Part shown: positions 6,405 to 14,770 of the stretch, piece after piece
Numbering within the stretch: position 1 is the first letter of the stretch
Layout: each line of letters starts with the position of its first letter
Source of the DNA: Terrisporobacter othiniensis
Lineage (GTDB): Bacteria > Bacillota > Clostridia > Peptostreptococcales > Peptostreptococcaceae
DNA length: 21,846 bases
Reading direction: 5' to 3'
NCBI RefSeq assembly: GCF_000808015.1
Contig: NZ_JWHR01000045.1
Location: 1-21,846 of the forward strand
The notes under the pieces: generated by a model
What the model saw: only the letters and a program-made list of their open reading frames with translations
Databases searched by the model: none
Told to the model about the DNA's origin: nothing
Made by a program: the position numbers and the translations under genes

Positions 6405-9137
6405 TTAACCTTCATTGTAATCTATTGGCAATATATTATCCATTTCAAGTTTTTTAACCTTATCTATTTTTAAGATAAACATCATTTTATGTTTTATAAT
6501 ATAATCTGGAAGTCCATTTTTATCTTCTACTAAAGTTTTTATTTTTACTGCCCTATAATGTTTTTTAGGATCTAAGTCTGCAATATATTCTGATTTGCTT
6601 ATCATTTTAATAAAAGTATTGTAATTTAAAAGTTTTTCACTATCATTTTTATATTGTTTATAGTAGTTATTTAGTTTATCATAAATAGACTTAAAATCAA
6701 AAGCTATATGAATATTATCAGGTAAAATCCTATAATGAACATTTTCTTCTAACCTTATTTTTCTATCTGGTATGTAAATTAAATTATTAATATCTTCAAG
6801 TAATTTTTCGTAGTCACTCTTAAATTCATTTTGGCTTTCTTCCAATACATTGCATTTCAAATTATTAATGATTATGTTAGATGCTTCTTCCAAGTTAATT
6901 ATATTATTCATATTAACACCTAAAGATTCAAAGGTATTATATATAAGTTCTAGACCCATCATTGTATATATAGCTGTATTTATTTCAGTTGAATTACTTA
7001 AATATAGCTTTTCATCAAAATCATATTTAAATCTTGTTACTAAATACTCATTATCAAATGCTCCATCAATATAATAATTCAGAACTCTCAAGTATAAACT
7101 TTTTGAAAATCTTCTTAACAAATTTGAGCCATCTTCACTATTACATAAAAACTCTACAGATTCTTTACCTTCTCTAGTAAAATCACTTCTGGTATACCAT
7201 ACTATATTGGATCTACTTTTTATAGCTGTTTCTTGAATTTCTTCGTCTCCTGATATTATTAGAGATGCATTATAAGTAAATTTCTGCAATGTTGAATTTT
7301 CAGTAACTTTAGTATTTTCATATCCTTCTACAATAGCACGGATATGATTAGATAGGAAATTTATTTTACAATTGTCTACTTTTGAAATATTAACTTCATC
7401 TAAAAATACAGGTAAATAAGTTTCATCAAAGTATTTAAGCAGTTCAAAATCTGTTAATACCGATAAACTTATTCCTGGGTTTGTGTCATTAAATAATAGC
7501 CTTAAAATTTTAAGGACTTTACTTTTACCACTTTTACTTTCCCCCAAATCTTGAAGTATTGGCAAATTGTTCATAGAAGACTCTCTAGCAAAAGTATTTA
7601 ATATATTTGCAGCACCAAGTCCCAGGGTATTATATATATTTTCCTTTGAATTAAAATTAAACAAGTATTTACTTAATATTTCTGCTTCATCTTTATTTAA
7701 AATATCAAGATTGGTAAAGTCAATATTATGAATTGTATTTATTGATTTTCTTGTAATATCAAATTCTCCATTGGATTTTAATGTACCTTTATTTGTAACA
7801 AGAACATACTCATCATTTATTTTTCTTATTCCTGATCTTGTAAATATCGATATATCTTCTTTAATGAAGTAATTTATAATCCATTGATGAAGTTTTGTTA
7901 AGTCTTGTATTTCTCCATAAAAAATATAGTCAATTCCTAAGTATCTTCTAAAAATTTTCAAATCAGAAAAACACAATCTAGCATCTGCTTCAATAATTGA
8001 CTGTCTATGATTTGATTTAATGTTAAGCTTTATAATTTGATCTTTATTATCTTCATTTCTATATAATGTAACATCTATTATTTGAAAGTTTGTTAAATAA
8101 CGTCTACTTTCTTTCACTTCTTCATTTTCTATTTTATCTATAACTTCATATATTCCATCTTCATCTTGTTGTAGAGTATTTTTATCTAATATATTTAAAG
8201 ATTTTTTTACTATTTGTAAAAGTTCCTTGGATGTTTTACCAGATTCTAACCAATCTGTAACGTCTTTATTTTTACCATCACCTATATTTTCAAGCCCTGG
8301 CAAATCAATTATTTTTAGTCCTTTACAACATTTTTTTAATTTTTCTACTATAAAGTTTTTAAACTCTTGCCCTGATCTTCCGCTGTCTCCTATGAATATT
8401 ACTTTGGCATTTTTTAAATCTTCATCATAAGAACTTTTCCATTTTTTTGTGCAAATGGTTGTGGCAGGAAGATTTATTTTGCTTAAAGTTTCCACATCTT
8501 TTTCACCTTCAACAAAAAATATCCAATCATCTTTTGATATGGCTTTTTTTATTTCTAGTAAATTATAAAGAACCTTTTTACATTGTTCGAAATACTTATG
8601 GTCTCCATATTTATAACCTATATCCATTTCTATCAAAGACTTTGTTATAAAATGCTTTTTACCAAATAAATTTTTATATTTTATTTTACAATATAATGGC
8701 TTTTTATCTTCATCAAAGTAAATATAAATTTCTTCTAAATTATAAGTTTCTTTGTTTTTTATTATTGTTGACTGATTTGTTTTTATAAAATTTTTAAAGT
8801 TTTCAACTTTATTGTCGTTGATAGTACTGTATTTCAATTCCCTACCTAAGATGTCATAAGCTTTTCTTAAGGCTGTTATATTATCTATGTTCTCCATCTT
8901 ACAAATAAAGTTTATAATATCTCCTTGTTCTCCACATCCAAAACAATGATAAATGGCTCGATTTCCTTTGTCGCTGAGCCTTAAACTTGGCGTTTTATCG
9001 TTGTGAAATACACAGTTTGTATAATATCCACTATTATCTTTTTTTAAATTCATGTTGTAGTTTTGCATAATTGATATTAAGCAATTTAATGATCTTATTT
9101 CATCTACTGCATTTTTAAAAGTATCTTTGTTTTCCAT
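6405..9137 (-). CDS. Primase/helicase-like replication protein (CHC2 zinc finger, TOPRIM, P-loop ATPase)
   Basis: A 910-aa protein and the best candidate for the plasmid replication protein. Residues 42-68 form a CHC2 primase zinc finger (C42-x2-H45-x19-C65-x2-C68, with HCFGCGEQGD). A TOPRIM-like domain covers about 200-300 (FVEGEKD with E210, then GDSGRSG near 250). A P-loop ATPase follows, with Walker A GESKSGKS at 532-539 and Walker B LPVFLDEVN at 575-583, as in phage and plasmid primase-helicases of the DUF927 kind. The ATG at 9137 has AGGTGG 8 bases upstream, and a stop lies a few codons before it. No other Rep is visible, so replication presumably depends on this protein. A 31-codon leader overlaps its start. 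Confidence 0.88.
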   Translation of the reverse strand: MENKDTFKNAVDEIRSLNCLISIMQNYNMNLKKDNSGYYTNCVFHNDKTPSLRLSDKGNRAIYHCFGCGEQGDIINFICKMENIDNITALRKAYDILGRELKYSTINDNKVENFKNFIKTNQSTIIKNKETYNLEEIYIYFDEDKKPLYCKIKYKNLFGKKHFITKSLIEMDIGYKYGDHKYFEQCKKVLYNLLEIKKAISKDDWIFFVEGEKDVETLSKINLPATTICTKKWKSSYDEDLKNAKVIFIGDSGRSGQEFKNFIVEKLKKCCKGLKIIDLPGLENIGDGKNKDVTDWLESGKTSKELLQIVKKSLNILDKNTLQQDEDGIYEVIDKIENEEVKESRRYLTNFQIIDVTLYRNEDNKDQIIKLNIKSNHRQSIIEADARLCFSDLKIFRRYLGIDYIFYGEIQDLTKLHQWIINYFIKEDISIFTRSGIRKINDEYVLVTNKGTLKSNGEFDITRKSINTIHNIDFTNLDILNKDEAEILSKYLFNFNSKENIYNTLGLGAANILNTFARESSMNNLPILQDLGESKSGKSKVLKILRLLFNDTNPGISLSVLTDFELLKYFDETYLPVFLDEVNISKVDNCKINFLSNHIRAIVEGYENTKVTENSTLQKFTYNASLIISGDEEIQETAIKSRSNIVWYTRSDFTREGKESVEFLCNSEDGSNLLRRFSKSLYLRVLNYYIDGAFDNEYLVTRFKYDFDEKLYLSNSTEINTAIYTMMGLELIYNTFESLGVNMNNIINLEEASNIIINNLKCNVLEESQNEFKSDYEKLLEDINNLIYIPDRKIRLEENVHYRILPDNIHIAFDFKSIYDKLNNYYKQYKNDSEKLLNYNTFIKMISKSEYIADLDPKKHYRAVKIKTLVEDKNGLPDYIIKHKMMFILKIDKVKKLEMDNILPIDYNEG

Positions 9138-9210
9138 TAAGACCACCACCTAACTGTGTATTACTTTGCATTTTTTGAGGAATTTGTTGTATCGTATTCG
9201 TATATTGCAA
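9115..9210 (-). CDS. Putative 31-codon leader ORF overlapping the primase start
   Basis: A TTG at 9210 lies 8 bases after a perfect AGGAGG (9219-9224, minus strand), much the best ribosome site here. The frame runs 31 codons, rich in Gln and Asn with a GGG run, and ends at 9115, 23 bases inside the primase gene. The primase ribosome site is buried in the GGG codons. This arrangement suggests translational coupling or leader control of primase. It could be chance; the codons alone are not convincing. Confidence 0.45.
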   Translation of the reverse strand: MQYTNTIQQIPQKMQSNTQLGGGLNGKQRYF

Positions 9211-9269
9211 TTAAACAACCTCCTTTTTAAGAGGGCTTACAATCTCTTGCTGTCAAAACTTTTATGCCC

Positions 9270-9322
9270 AAATGTTTATGTTATAATATTTTATAGTGTA
9301 AAATATTATAACATAAACATTT
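9270..9322. repeat. Perfect 24-bp inverted repeat with 5-base loop
   Basis: Arms at 9270-9293 and 9299-9322 are exact reverse complements, beginning AAATGTTTATG and separated by TAGTG. No T run follows on either strand, so it is not a standard terminator. It lies between the prdB terminator and the primase/helicase leader. Candidate roles are an origin structure, a binding site for the primase/helicase or a control element. Each arm also contains a TATAAT-like box. Confidence 0.85.
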
Positions 9323-9434
9323 CCGAATCAATTCGCAATATTTAGTTTGTATATTAAGTAAAAACTTTTAAGTACTAATATAAATTATTCAAAATAAAAC
9401 ATTATAATTACGATGCTACATTATATTTTTCCAT

Positions 9435-9464
9435 AAAAAAACTGATAGGAATAAATCCTATCAG
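9435..9464 (-). terminator. Terminator of the prdC-prdA-prdB genes
   Basis: On the minus strand CTGATAGGA pairs with TCCTATCAG (9464-9442), followed by TTTTTTT (plus-strand A, 9435-9441). It lies 22 bases past the prdB stop. Confidence 0.9.
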
Positions 9465-9486
9465 CCTTTTAACATATATGCAAATA

Positions 9487-10212
9487 TTAAACTTTAGCTA
9501 CATACTCGTAAGGTAATGAAACTATCTTACCAGGAGTTTGTATTTCGTGTAATTGAACTAAAGTATCTTTAACTATGTTGTATTGCATTTCTCTGTTATT
9601 TGGTTCTCCAGCATTAGCACCCATTGGAACAAGTGGAGCAACTGCTCTTGGAGTTCCTGTTTGTCTAACTACTGGTGGAAGAGCTGCTATTATAATTGTT
9701 GGTATACCAGCTTCTTCAATCGCTCTCTGCACTAAAACTGCAGAGCGGTGGCAAGTTCCTCAGCCAGCTGTTAGAAGAACGCCGTCTACGCCTTCTTCTT
9801 TTAATATTCTAGCTATTTCTGGACCTGTTTCTTCTTTGAATTTTTGTTGGTTTCCACCACCACCCATGAATCCTATGTGTACTGGTGCAACTCCACCTAT
9901 AAATCCTTCAGCTGCAAGTTCATGTAATCTATCTATTGGGAACATACAGTTTATATCTTTATTAACGTCTCCATTATCGTATCCTCCGTGAGATACCATA
10001 AGATCGCTTGATAACATATTATCTCTAACTTCTCTGAAAGAGAAATCACCAGCTAAATTGAAACGCTTGTCATCTTTATGATGAACACCAGCAGCAGTAG
10101 CAAGAGCTATTTTCATCTCGCTTAAAGGCTTAGTTACAGGAGCCCATACTGATGGTGGTGTTATTGGAACGAATATTTCTGATTGCATTCCTTTAACTAC
10201 TGTTAAACTCAT
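9487..10212 (-). CDS. prdB: D-proline reductase selenoprotein subunit PrdB (Sec151)
   Basis: PrdB is the selenocysteine subunit of D-proline reductase, which cleaves the D-proline ring to 5-aminovalerate in Stickland fermentation. The gene is two open pieces (10212-9763 and 9759-9487) joined through an in-frame TGA at 9760-9762. Read as Sec, the site is LLTAGUGTCHRSAV, a UxxC redox pair (Sec151, Cys154). Total 241 aa, the normal PrdB length. Upstream sequence includes GFMGGGGNQQKF, and downstream PTIIIAALPPVVRQTG follows as in homologues. A SECIS-like hairpin lies 14 bases after the TGA. The ribosome site is AAAAGGGGGAAAAAA. It is the last gene of the minus-strand prd group and is closed by a terminator. 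PrdA carries the pyruvoyl cofactor that holds the substrate. Confidence 0.97.
9725..9762 (-). promoter_or_regulatory. UGA selenocysteine codon of prdB with SECIS-like hairpin
   Basis: The TGA is at 9760-9762. After 14 bases CTCTGCA (9745-9739) pairs perfectly with TGCAGAG (9731-9725) around the loop GTTTTAG. Stem position and length fit a bacterial SECIS for SelB. Confidence 0.8.
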
Positions 10213-10343
10213 CTTTTTTCCCCCTTTTAATTACTCCATTTACAAATGATTATGCAAATGAATTTAAGTTAATTTACTACTTGAACCTAAATTTAATCTA
10301 AATCTCTTATGAGTAGATAAATCTTAAGGTTTTTAGTAAAAAT

Positions 10344-10622
10344 CTATTTTTTAGACATTTCGTCGATTTTTTTATTTCTAGTCATAAGATTTGAAATATA
10401 TTTTTCATTAATCTCATCACCTAGTTGCTCAACAAAGCTCATATTAAAGCCTACTTCTTGACCAACTTTTATCTCATAATCGGAAATAAACATTCTCATT
10501 GGAACTCTTAAGTATCCTAGACGTCCCTTTAGATCAATACTTACGCATCCATCGTGAACTTCTACAATAACACCTTCCATATAAAGAATTTTATCGCCGT
10601 ATTTTAATTTATCATTTTTCAT
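10344..10622 (-). CDS. Small conserved protein between prdA and prdB
   Basis: 92 aa. Clostridial prd operons usually carry a small gene between prdA and prdB, and this matches in place and size. The first half is beta-rich (KYGDKILYMEGVIVEVHDGC, then SIDLKGRLGYLRVP) and looks like a small barrel; the C-terminal part is a charged helix. I recall such proteins under the name CBO2463/CBO2479 domain, but I cannot verify this here. It starts 16 bases after the prdA stop with a weak ribosome site (AGAAAG). A 131-base gap then precedes prdB, so prdB may also have separate control. Function unknown; a chaperone or maturation role is a guess. Confidence 0.8.
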   Translation of the reverse strand: MKNDKLKYGDKILYMEGVIVEVHDGCVSIDLKGRLGYLRVPMRMFISDYEIKVGQEVGFNMSFVEQLGDEINEKYISNLMTRNKKIDEMSKK

Positions 10623-10638
10623 TATGTGTCAGTTCTTT

Positions 10639-12477
10639 CTAGCTATATTTTTCCTTACGCTTTTGACTCATTGGAAGAGATGTTTCATTTTCAACTAACT
10701 CAACTGGTTTTCCAGTAACATTAGATATTAATTCTAAGTTAGTGTCTTTTACATTTGGATTCCATTTCTTTTCTGGTTTAGCTATTTTTTCTCCACCCAT
10801 TTCAGCCTTTAATGAATAAAGAGCTCTTATAGCATCTTCATGGCATAAAGTGTTACATCCTAATATTTCGTTTTCTATACCAGCTTCTGATTTATTGTTG
10901 TCTACCATGTTAGTCATGTACTTGTTACCAACAACTAGAGCACCTTGAACAGCACAGAATGACATACCAACTACTGGTATTCCTCTCATACCTATTTGTT
11001 CTATATGAGAAGCGAAGTCTATATGATTGTTTCCGAAACCTTCAGTAGTAACAAAAGCACCATCAACGTCTAAAGCTTCAACCATCATACCAACTCTTCT
11101 TGATACGTAGAATTTCTCAGCATTTATTTGAGGAGACCCAACAAATATAACACCACATAAATCTACTTCTTCATCATGTAAAGCTTCAAGTACTAGTGGC
11201 TCTCTCCAGTAATGTCTAGACATTTCTTTTGAAGCAGGTCCTATACAAGTTAATGCATGTATACAACCATCCAATACTTCAAGTGGAGATACCATAACTG
11301 GTACGTTTCCTAAGTCAACGTTTGGCTTAGCACCTAATACTCCAACTGGTTCCATTGGTAATATTAAGTTATCGTGCATTGCACCTTGACCCATTATTTC
11401 TTTTACTATAACAACTTTTTTCTTACCTGGTCTTCTTACTTGCTCAAAAGTTTCACTATCTACTATTAATTCATCATCAAGTTTCTTAAGAGCTTCTCTT
11501 ATTTCTTGAGTTATGAAGTCAGTAGCAGCATGAGCAGCAAGAGGTCCTGGTCTTTCCATGTTAGTTCCTTCTTTGATTATAACTTCTGTTTTGATGAATA
11601 TTTCACCTTTTTCAGGACAACCTGGTCTTCCCCACATGATATTTTCTTCTAAGATACCTTCAGATGAACCGAACTCTCCTATTTGAACACCATTTGCATC
11701 AGTACCAGTTACCATCATTACAACACCATCTATTACTCTAGTAGTTCCAAGACCTAATTCATCTTCACCATCTTTAGTAGCTATTGGTTGAACGTCCATT
11801 ATAGTCTCAGAGTAAGTGTTATATCTATCTGGAGTTATTATATCTATTTTTAAGCTATTTACTAATTTTTGGCTAGCTACAGCTTCTTCTTCTATACCTT
11901 CTCTAATGTATAAAACAGTACCTTCTATTTTAGTTTCAGGTCCTCTTTTAACTTCAGTTATTTTGTAGTGGTTTCTAGTTAAGCTTCTAACTACTTTAGC
12001 TTCTTTTTCTACTTCTTTAACTGCAGGTGCAACAGAAGCATTTTCGCCAACTGGAACTACTTGAGCTCCACCTTGAGAAGCGAACCCACCAACTGGTATT
12101 TCTATATTAATGTCTTTTCCTTCACCTATGTGGATTTTTAATCTTCCACCTTGTACTTGAGTAGCAACTGGTGCTGGTTTTACTTCTTCTACTATAGCTT
12201 CTTCTTCTACAGCTTCTTCTTTTGTTTCAACTATAGCATCTATAACATCAGCAGTTATTGGAGTTAAAGAATCACAAGTTTTAGTTAATTTTGCACCTAA
12301 TATTTGGCCTATAGTTAAGCAACCATCTAATTTTAAAAGACCAGAATCTACTAATTCATCGAATATAGCAGGATCTTCTAAGTTAGCAGGTCCTATAACT
12401 AATCCTTCTTCTGCTCTACAGCAAAGTACCGCAGGGTCATTTGCATGCTCTCTAGCAGTTTCAGCAGTTATTGACAT
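10639..12477 (-). CDS. prdA: D-proline reductase proprotein PrdA
   Basis: PrdA is made as a proprotein that cleaves itself at a cysteine, giving a large subunit and a roughly 23-kDa subunit whose new N-terminus is a pyruvoyl group that binds D-proline. Here the 612-aa protein has the site LTCIGPASKE at Thr410-Cys411. Cleavage would give about 410 and 202 residues, matching the known 45- and 23-kDa subunits. Other marks are RPGPLAAHAATDF (309-321), RRPGKKKVVIVKE (348-360) and EFGSSEG (268-274). Residues 80-110 are a Glu/Val-rich linker, followed by an EGKDINIE motif also seen at the end of PrdC. The ribosome site is GGGGGAAAA. The gene lies 147 bases after prdC and is homologous to PrdD plus PrdE. 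Confidence 0.97.
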   Translation of the reverse strand: MSITAETAREHANDPAVLCCRAEEGLVIGPANLEDPAIFDELVDSGLLKLDGCLTIGQILGAKLTKTCDSLTPITADVIDAIVETKEEAVEEEAIVEEVKPAPVATQVQGGRLKIHIGEGKDINIEIPVGGFASQGGAQVVPVGENASVAPAVKEVEKEAKVVRSLTRNHYKITEVKRGPETKIEGTVLYIREGIEEEAVASQKLVNSLKIDIITPDRYNTYSETIMDVQPIATKDGEDELGLGTTRVIDGVVMMVTGTDANGVQIGEFGSSEGILEENIMWGRPGCPEKGEIFIKTEVIIKEGTNMERPGPLAAHAATDFITQEIREALKKLDDELIVDSETFEQVRRPGKKKVVIVKEIMGQGAMHDNLILPMEPVGVLGAKPNVDLGNVPVMVSPLEVLDGCIHALTCIGPASKEMSRHYWREPLVLEALHDEEVDLCGVIFVGSPQINAEKFYVSRRVGMMVEALDVDGAFVTTEGFGNNHIDFASHIEQIGMRGIPVVGMSFCAVQGALVVGNKYMTNMVDNNKSEAGIENEILGCNTLCHEDAIRALYSLKAEMGGEKIAKPEKKWNPNVKDTNLELISNVTGKPVELVENETSLPMSQKRKEKYS

Positions 12478-12624
12478 AAGTTTTCCCCCTTATATAATAA
12501 ATCTTTTTATAATTTTATAATTTGAACATGAAATACTAATTTATATCAAAGAAATTTCTTTCTTTGTTAACATTTAATTATTTAGATATTCATTACTTAA
12601 GTTCTACTTCCTAATTTAAGTAAA

Positions 12625-14085
12625 TTAATCTATAACAAATTCTACGTAGATGTCTTTTCCTTCTTTAAGGTTTATAACAAGTCCACCTTCATCAGTAAAT
12701 GATGTAAAACTAGTTTCTACTGTTTCTACCTTAGGTTCTTCTACTGATTGAGCTCTAACTAATACTTCTTCAACTTCTTCTCCAAGTTGTGGAACTGTTT
12801 TAGATGCAGTCATATATCTTATTACATCTTTGCCTACTGTTTGTAATACATGGTCTGTTTGGTGATGAACTTCTACATTCATCTTTGGAGCAGATCCCAT
12901 AACTGTATTTGAACAGTCTGTACAGTTTCCTATAAGTATATGTTTAGCACCAGCTTTTTTAATGTTCATAACTTTAAGTGCTTGACCTGGACAGTTTCCT
13001 GGATTTTCACATTTTAAGTTTCCTTTAACATCTGCTGCTTGCTTACATTTTTGAACACAAACTACTTCAGCATTCATTTTTTTAGCTAAGTCTTGCATTC
13101 TTTCTTCATTACCACCACAAGCACATACTAAAAGTCCCATTTTTTCACCTTTTAAATCTTCAAAAGGCTGAGTTACTATTATTCCACCTGTAGTTTTAGT
13201 TATTGGATCATCTAACTCACAAGCTTTACCAGTAAATGGTCCACCCATGATTACTTCTCCATACTCTCCATCTATTCCACCAGCTCTTTCTATTAATTCT
13301 TTAACAGAAGTACCAACTGGAACATCCATAAATACATGAGGATCAGTACCACCGTTTAGCTTTCCAACAACTGTAACGTTTTTAGAAAAACATGGTTTTT
13401 TAAGCTCTATTGCTTCAGCAACTCTTTGAAGAGTTTCCACGTTTATAACTACAGCATCTGCTACTGATGGTAAATCAGTTGGTTGAAGTAATATTCCTAA
13501 GACTTCTCTTACAACTGCTCTTTCCTCACCCATTGGGTAAATATCTGGAAGTAAATGTATATCTAAAGAATTATCACCCTTAGTACCTTCAACTAAAGCA
13601 TCAACTGCCTTTTGGTTTTTAGCCTTAATTGCGAATATTCCTTTTTCTGCTTGACAAATTTCCATAACATATTTAAGACCTCTTATAGTTAACTCTGTGT
13701 TATCTACCATTTGGTCTACATTATGATGAAGTAATGGTTCACATTCAGCAGCATTAACAAGTATGTATTTTACCTTTGTTCCAAGTTTTATAGCTGTTGG
13801 GAATCCTGCACCACCCATACCTACTACACCAGCATCTTTTATAAGTTGAAGTTTATCTTCTCCTTCTAACTCAACGAACTCTTCTGGTTGATCTTCATCT
13901 TTTTCTATTATTATGGCATCTTCAGTTATTTCTTTAACTTCTCCATATACACTAGAGAATATGTTAGCACCAAGTCCTGTAGGCTTAGCTATTAGAGAAC
14001 CCTTTTTTACCCTATCTCCAACTTTAACTATTGCCTCACAAGGAGCTCCAACATGTTGTCTAAGTAATATTTTTTGTAATCCCAT
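12625..14085 (-). CDS. prdC: PrdC, RnfC-like electron-transfer protein for proline reductase
   Basis: PrdC resembles RnfC/NuoF-type subunits and is thought to pass electrons from NADH to proline reductase. The 486-aa protein starts at the ATG at 14085, 8 bases after GGGGG; a GTG at 14094 is less likely. N-terminus: a barrel-sandwich domain (QHVGAPCEAIVKVGDRV). Then a glycine-rich nucleotide-binding segment (GVVGMGGAGFPTAIKL, about 85-100) and AAECEPLLHHNV. A cysteine-rich C-terminal part holds CACGG, CVQKCK, CENPGNC and the pair GNCTDCSNT. PrdC of other clostridia is described as a selenoprotein; no in-frame TGA is seen here, so this is apparently a Cys form. The last 20 residues resemble a PrdA segment. 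Confidence 0.93.
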   Translation of the reverse strand: MGLQKILLRQHVGAPCEAIVKVGDRVKKGSLIAKPTGLGANIFSSVYGEVKEITEDAIIIEKDEDQPEEFVELEGEDKLQLIKDAGVVGMGGAGFPTAIKLGTKVKYILVNAAECEPLLHHNVDQMVDNTELTIRGLKYVMEICQAEKGIFAIKAKNQKAVDALVEGTKGDNSLDIHLLPDIYPMGEERAVVREVLGILLQPTDLPSVADAVVINVETLQRVAEAIELKKPCFSKNVTVVGKLNGGTDPHVFMDVPVGTSVKELIERAGGIDGEYGEVIMGGPFTGKACELDDPITKTTGGIIVTQPFEDLKGEKMGLLVCACGGNEERMQDLAKKMNAEVVCVQKCKQAADVKGNLKCENPGNCPGQALKVMNIKKAGAKHILIGNCTDCSNTVMGSAPKMNVEVHHQTDHVLQTVGKDVIRYMTASKTVPQLGEEVEEVLVRAQSVEEPKVETVETSFTSFTDEGGLVINLKEGKDIYVEFVID

Positions 14086-14112
14086 TAAGTTCACCCCCTA
14101 AAAATATAAAGC

Positions 14113-14216
14113 ATATATGTTAAAATAAATTGCTTTTATCTTAATAAATAAATAAATTAACAAAATTTCTTTATTTATTTTTTTTAACCGTATAATTAAG
14201 ATTATATATGTTAAAA
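14113..14216. promoter_or_regulatory. prdC upstream region with two direct 13-bp repeats
   Basis: ATATATGTTAAAA occurs at 14113-14125 and again at 14204-14216. Both lie between selC and the prdC start and could be regulator sites. I see no sigma-54 (GGCAC-N5-TTGC) box here, although PrdR, the known prd activator, belongs to that class. Confidence 0.3.
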
Positions 14217-14272
14217 AATTCACACGGAAAACCTTTTCACATTTTTTAAAAAAATATTCCATAATAGTTTAC

Positions 14273-14370
14273 TGGCGGGAGAATGTGGGAATCGAACCCA
14301 CCTAGGATGCTACTAACACCCCACACTGGTTTTGAAGACCAGGAGGCACACCAGTTACCTATCTACTCCC
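14273..14370 (-). tRNA. selC: Selenocysteine tRNA, anticodon UCA
   Basis: 98 bases with CCA encoded at 14275-14273. The anticodon arm CTGGT-CTTCAAA-ACCAG has UCA in the loop. The D stem is AGGTA/TGCCT. A long variable arm is present (GGGTG/CATCC), as is the T arm GTGGG-TTCGATT-CCCAC, which together with the length are diagnostic of tRNA(Sec). The acceptor arm is unusual: GGGAG pairs with CTCCC, but of the next three positions only A7-U pairs, position 6 being U-U and position 8 G-A. It is the decoding partner for the UGA codons of prdB and selD and lies between the divergent prd groups. Confidence 0.95.
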
Positions 14371-14388
14371 ATTTTTACTTCCAAAATC

Positions 14389-14394
14389 ATTATA
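14389..14394 (-). promoter_or_regulatory. Extended -10 promoter of selC
   Basis: On the minus strand TGTTATAAT (TGn plus a perfect TATAAT) ends 18 bases before the tRNA 5' end. The -35 region is only AT-rich. The region 14395-14610 otherwise shows no gene. Confidence 0.6.
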
Positions 14395-14610
14395 ACATCA
14401 TTTATTGATAATTTTTATAAAAATTTTTCAAATATAGACAAAATTTATAAGATTTATTGAATCTATAAATATTATAACAATAAAAATTCACAAATTCAAT
14501 AACTCAATACTAGACTAAAGTCTGTTTTTATAATATAAATTTTTTTTTGCATTGAAAAATCTAGCAATTGGATACAATTGGAAAATTTTGTTTGTTATTA
14601 TTTTGTCAGT

Positions 14611-14660
14611 TTTATCATATTTTTTATATATAAATAAATAATATGACGAAATATGATAAA
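14611..14660. promoter_or_regulatory. 12-bp inverted repeat upstream of the prdD promoter
   Basis: TTTATCATATTT (14611-14622) and its exact reverse complement AAATATGATAAA (14649-14660) lie just upstream of the -35 box, a usual place for an activator such as the LysR protein encoded nearby or a host PrdR. Confidence 0.5.
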
Positions 14661-14668
14661 TAAAATAG

Positions 14669-14698
14669 TTGATACCCTCAAACTTTAGCAACTATAAT
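14669..14698 (+). promoter_or_regulatory. Sigma-A type promoter of prdD-prdE
   Basis: TTGATA (14669-14674), an 18-base spacer and TATAAT (14693-14698), 72 bases before the prdD start. Confidence 0.7.
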
Positions 14699-14770
14699 TA
14701 TATTGAAATTAACAAATTTATAAATGTGCTTTATTAATAGAATTTTTCAATATAAAAAGGAGGAGAAATC

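Noticed and set aside
9487..9762. Reading prdB as a pseudogene broken by a stop
   Set aside because: The stop is TGA at the known Sec position, followed by a SECIS-like hairpin, with sel genes on the same molecule and normal length on both sides.
9575..9991. Plus-strand 138-codon frame across prdB
   Set aside because: It is the complement of prdB, which has strong homology, a SECIS and a ribosome site. The plus frame has no ribosome site and no known motif.
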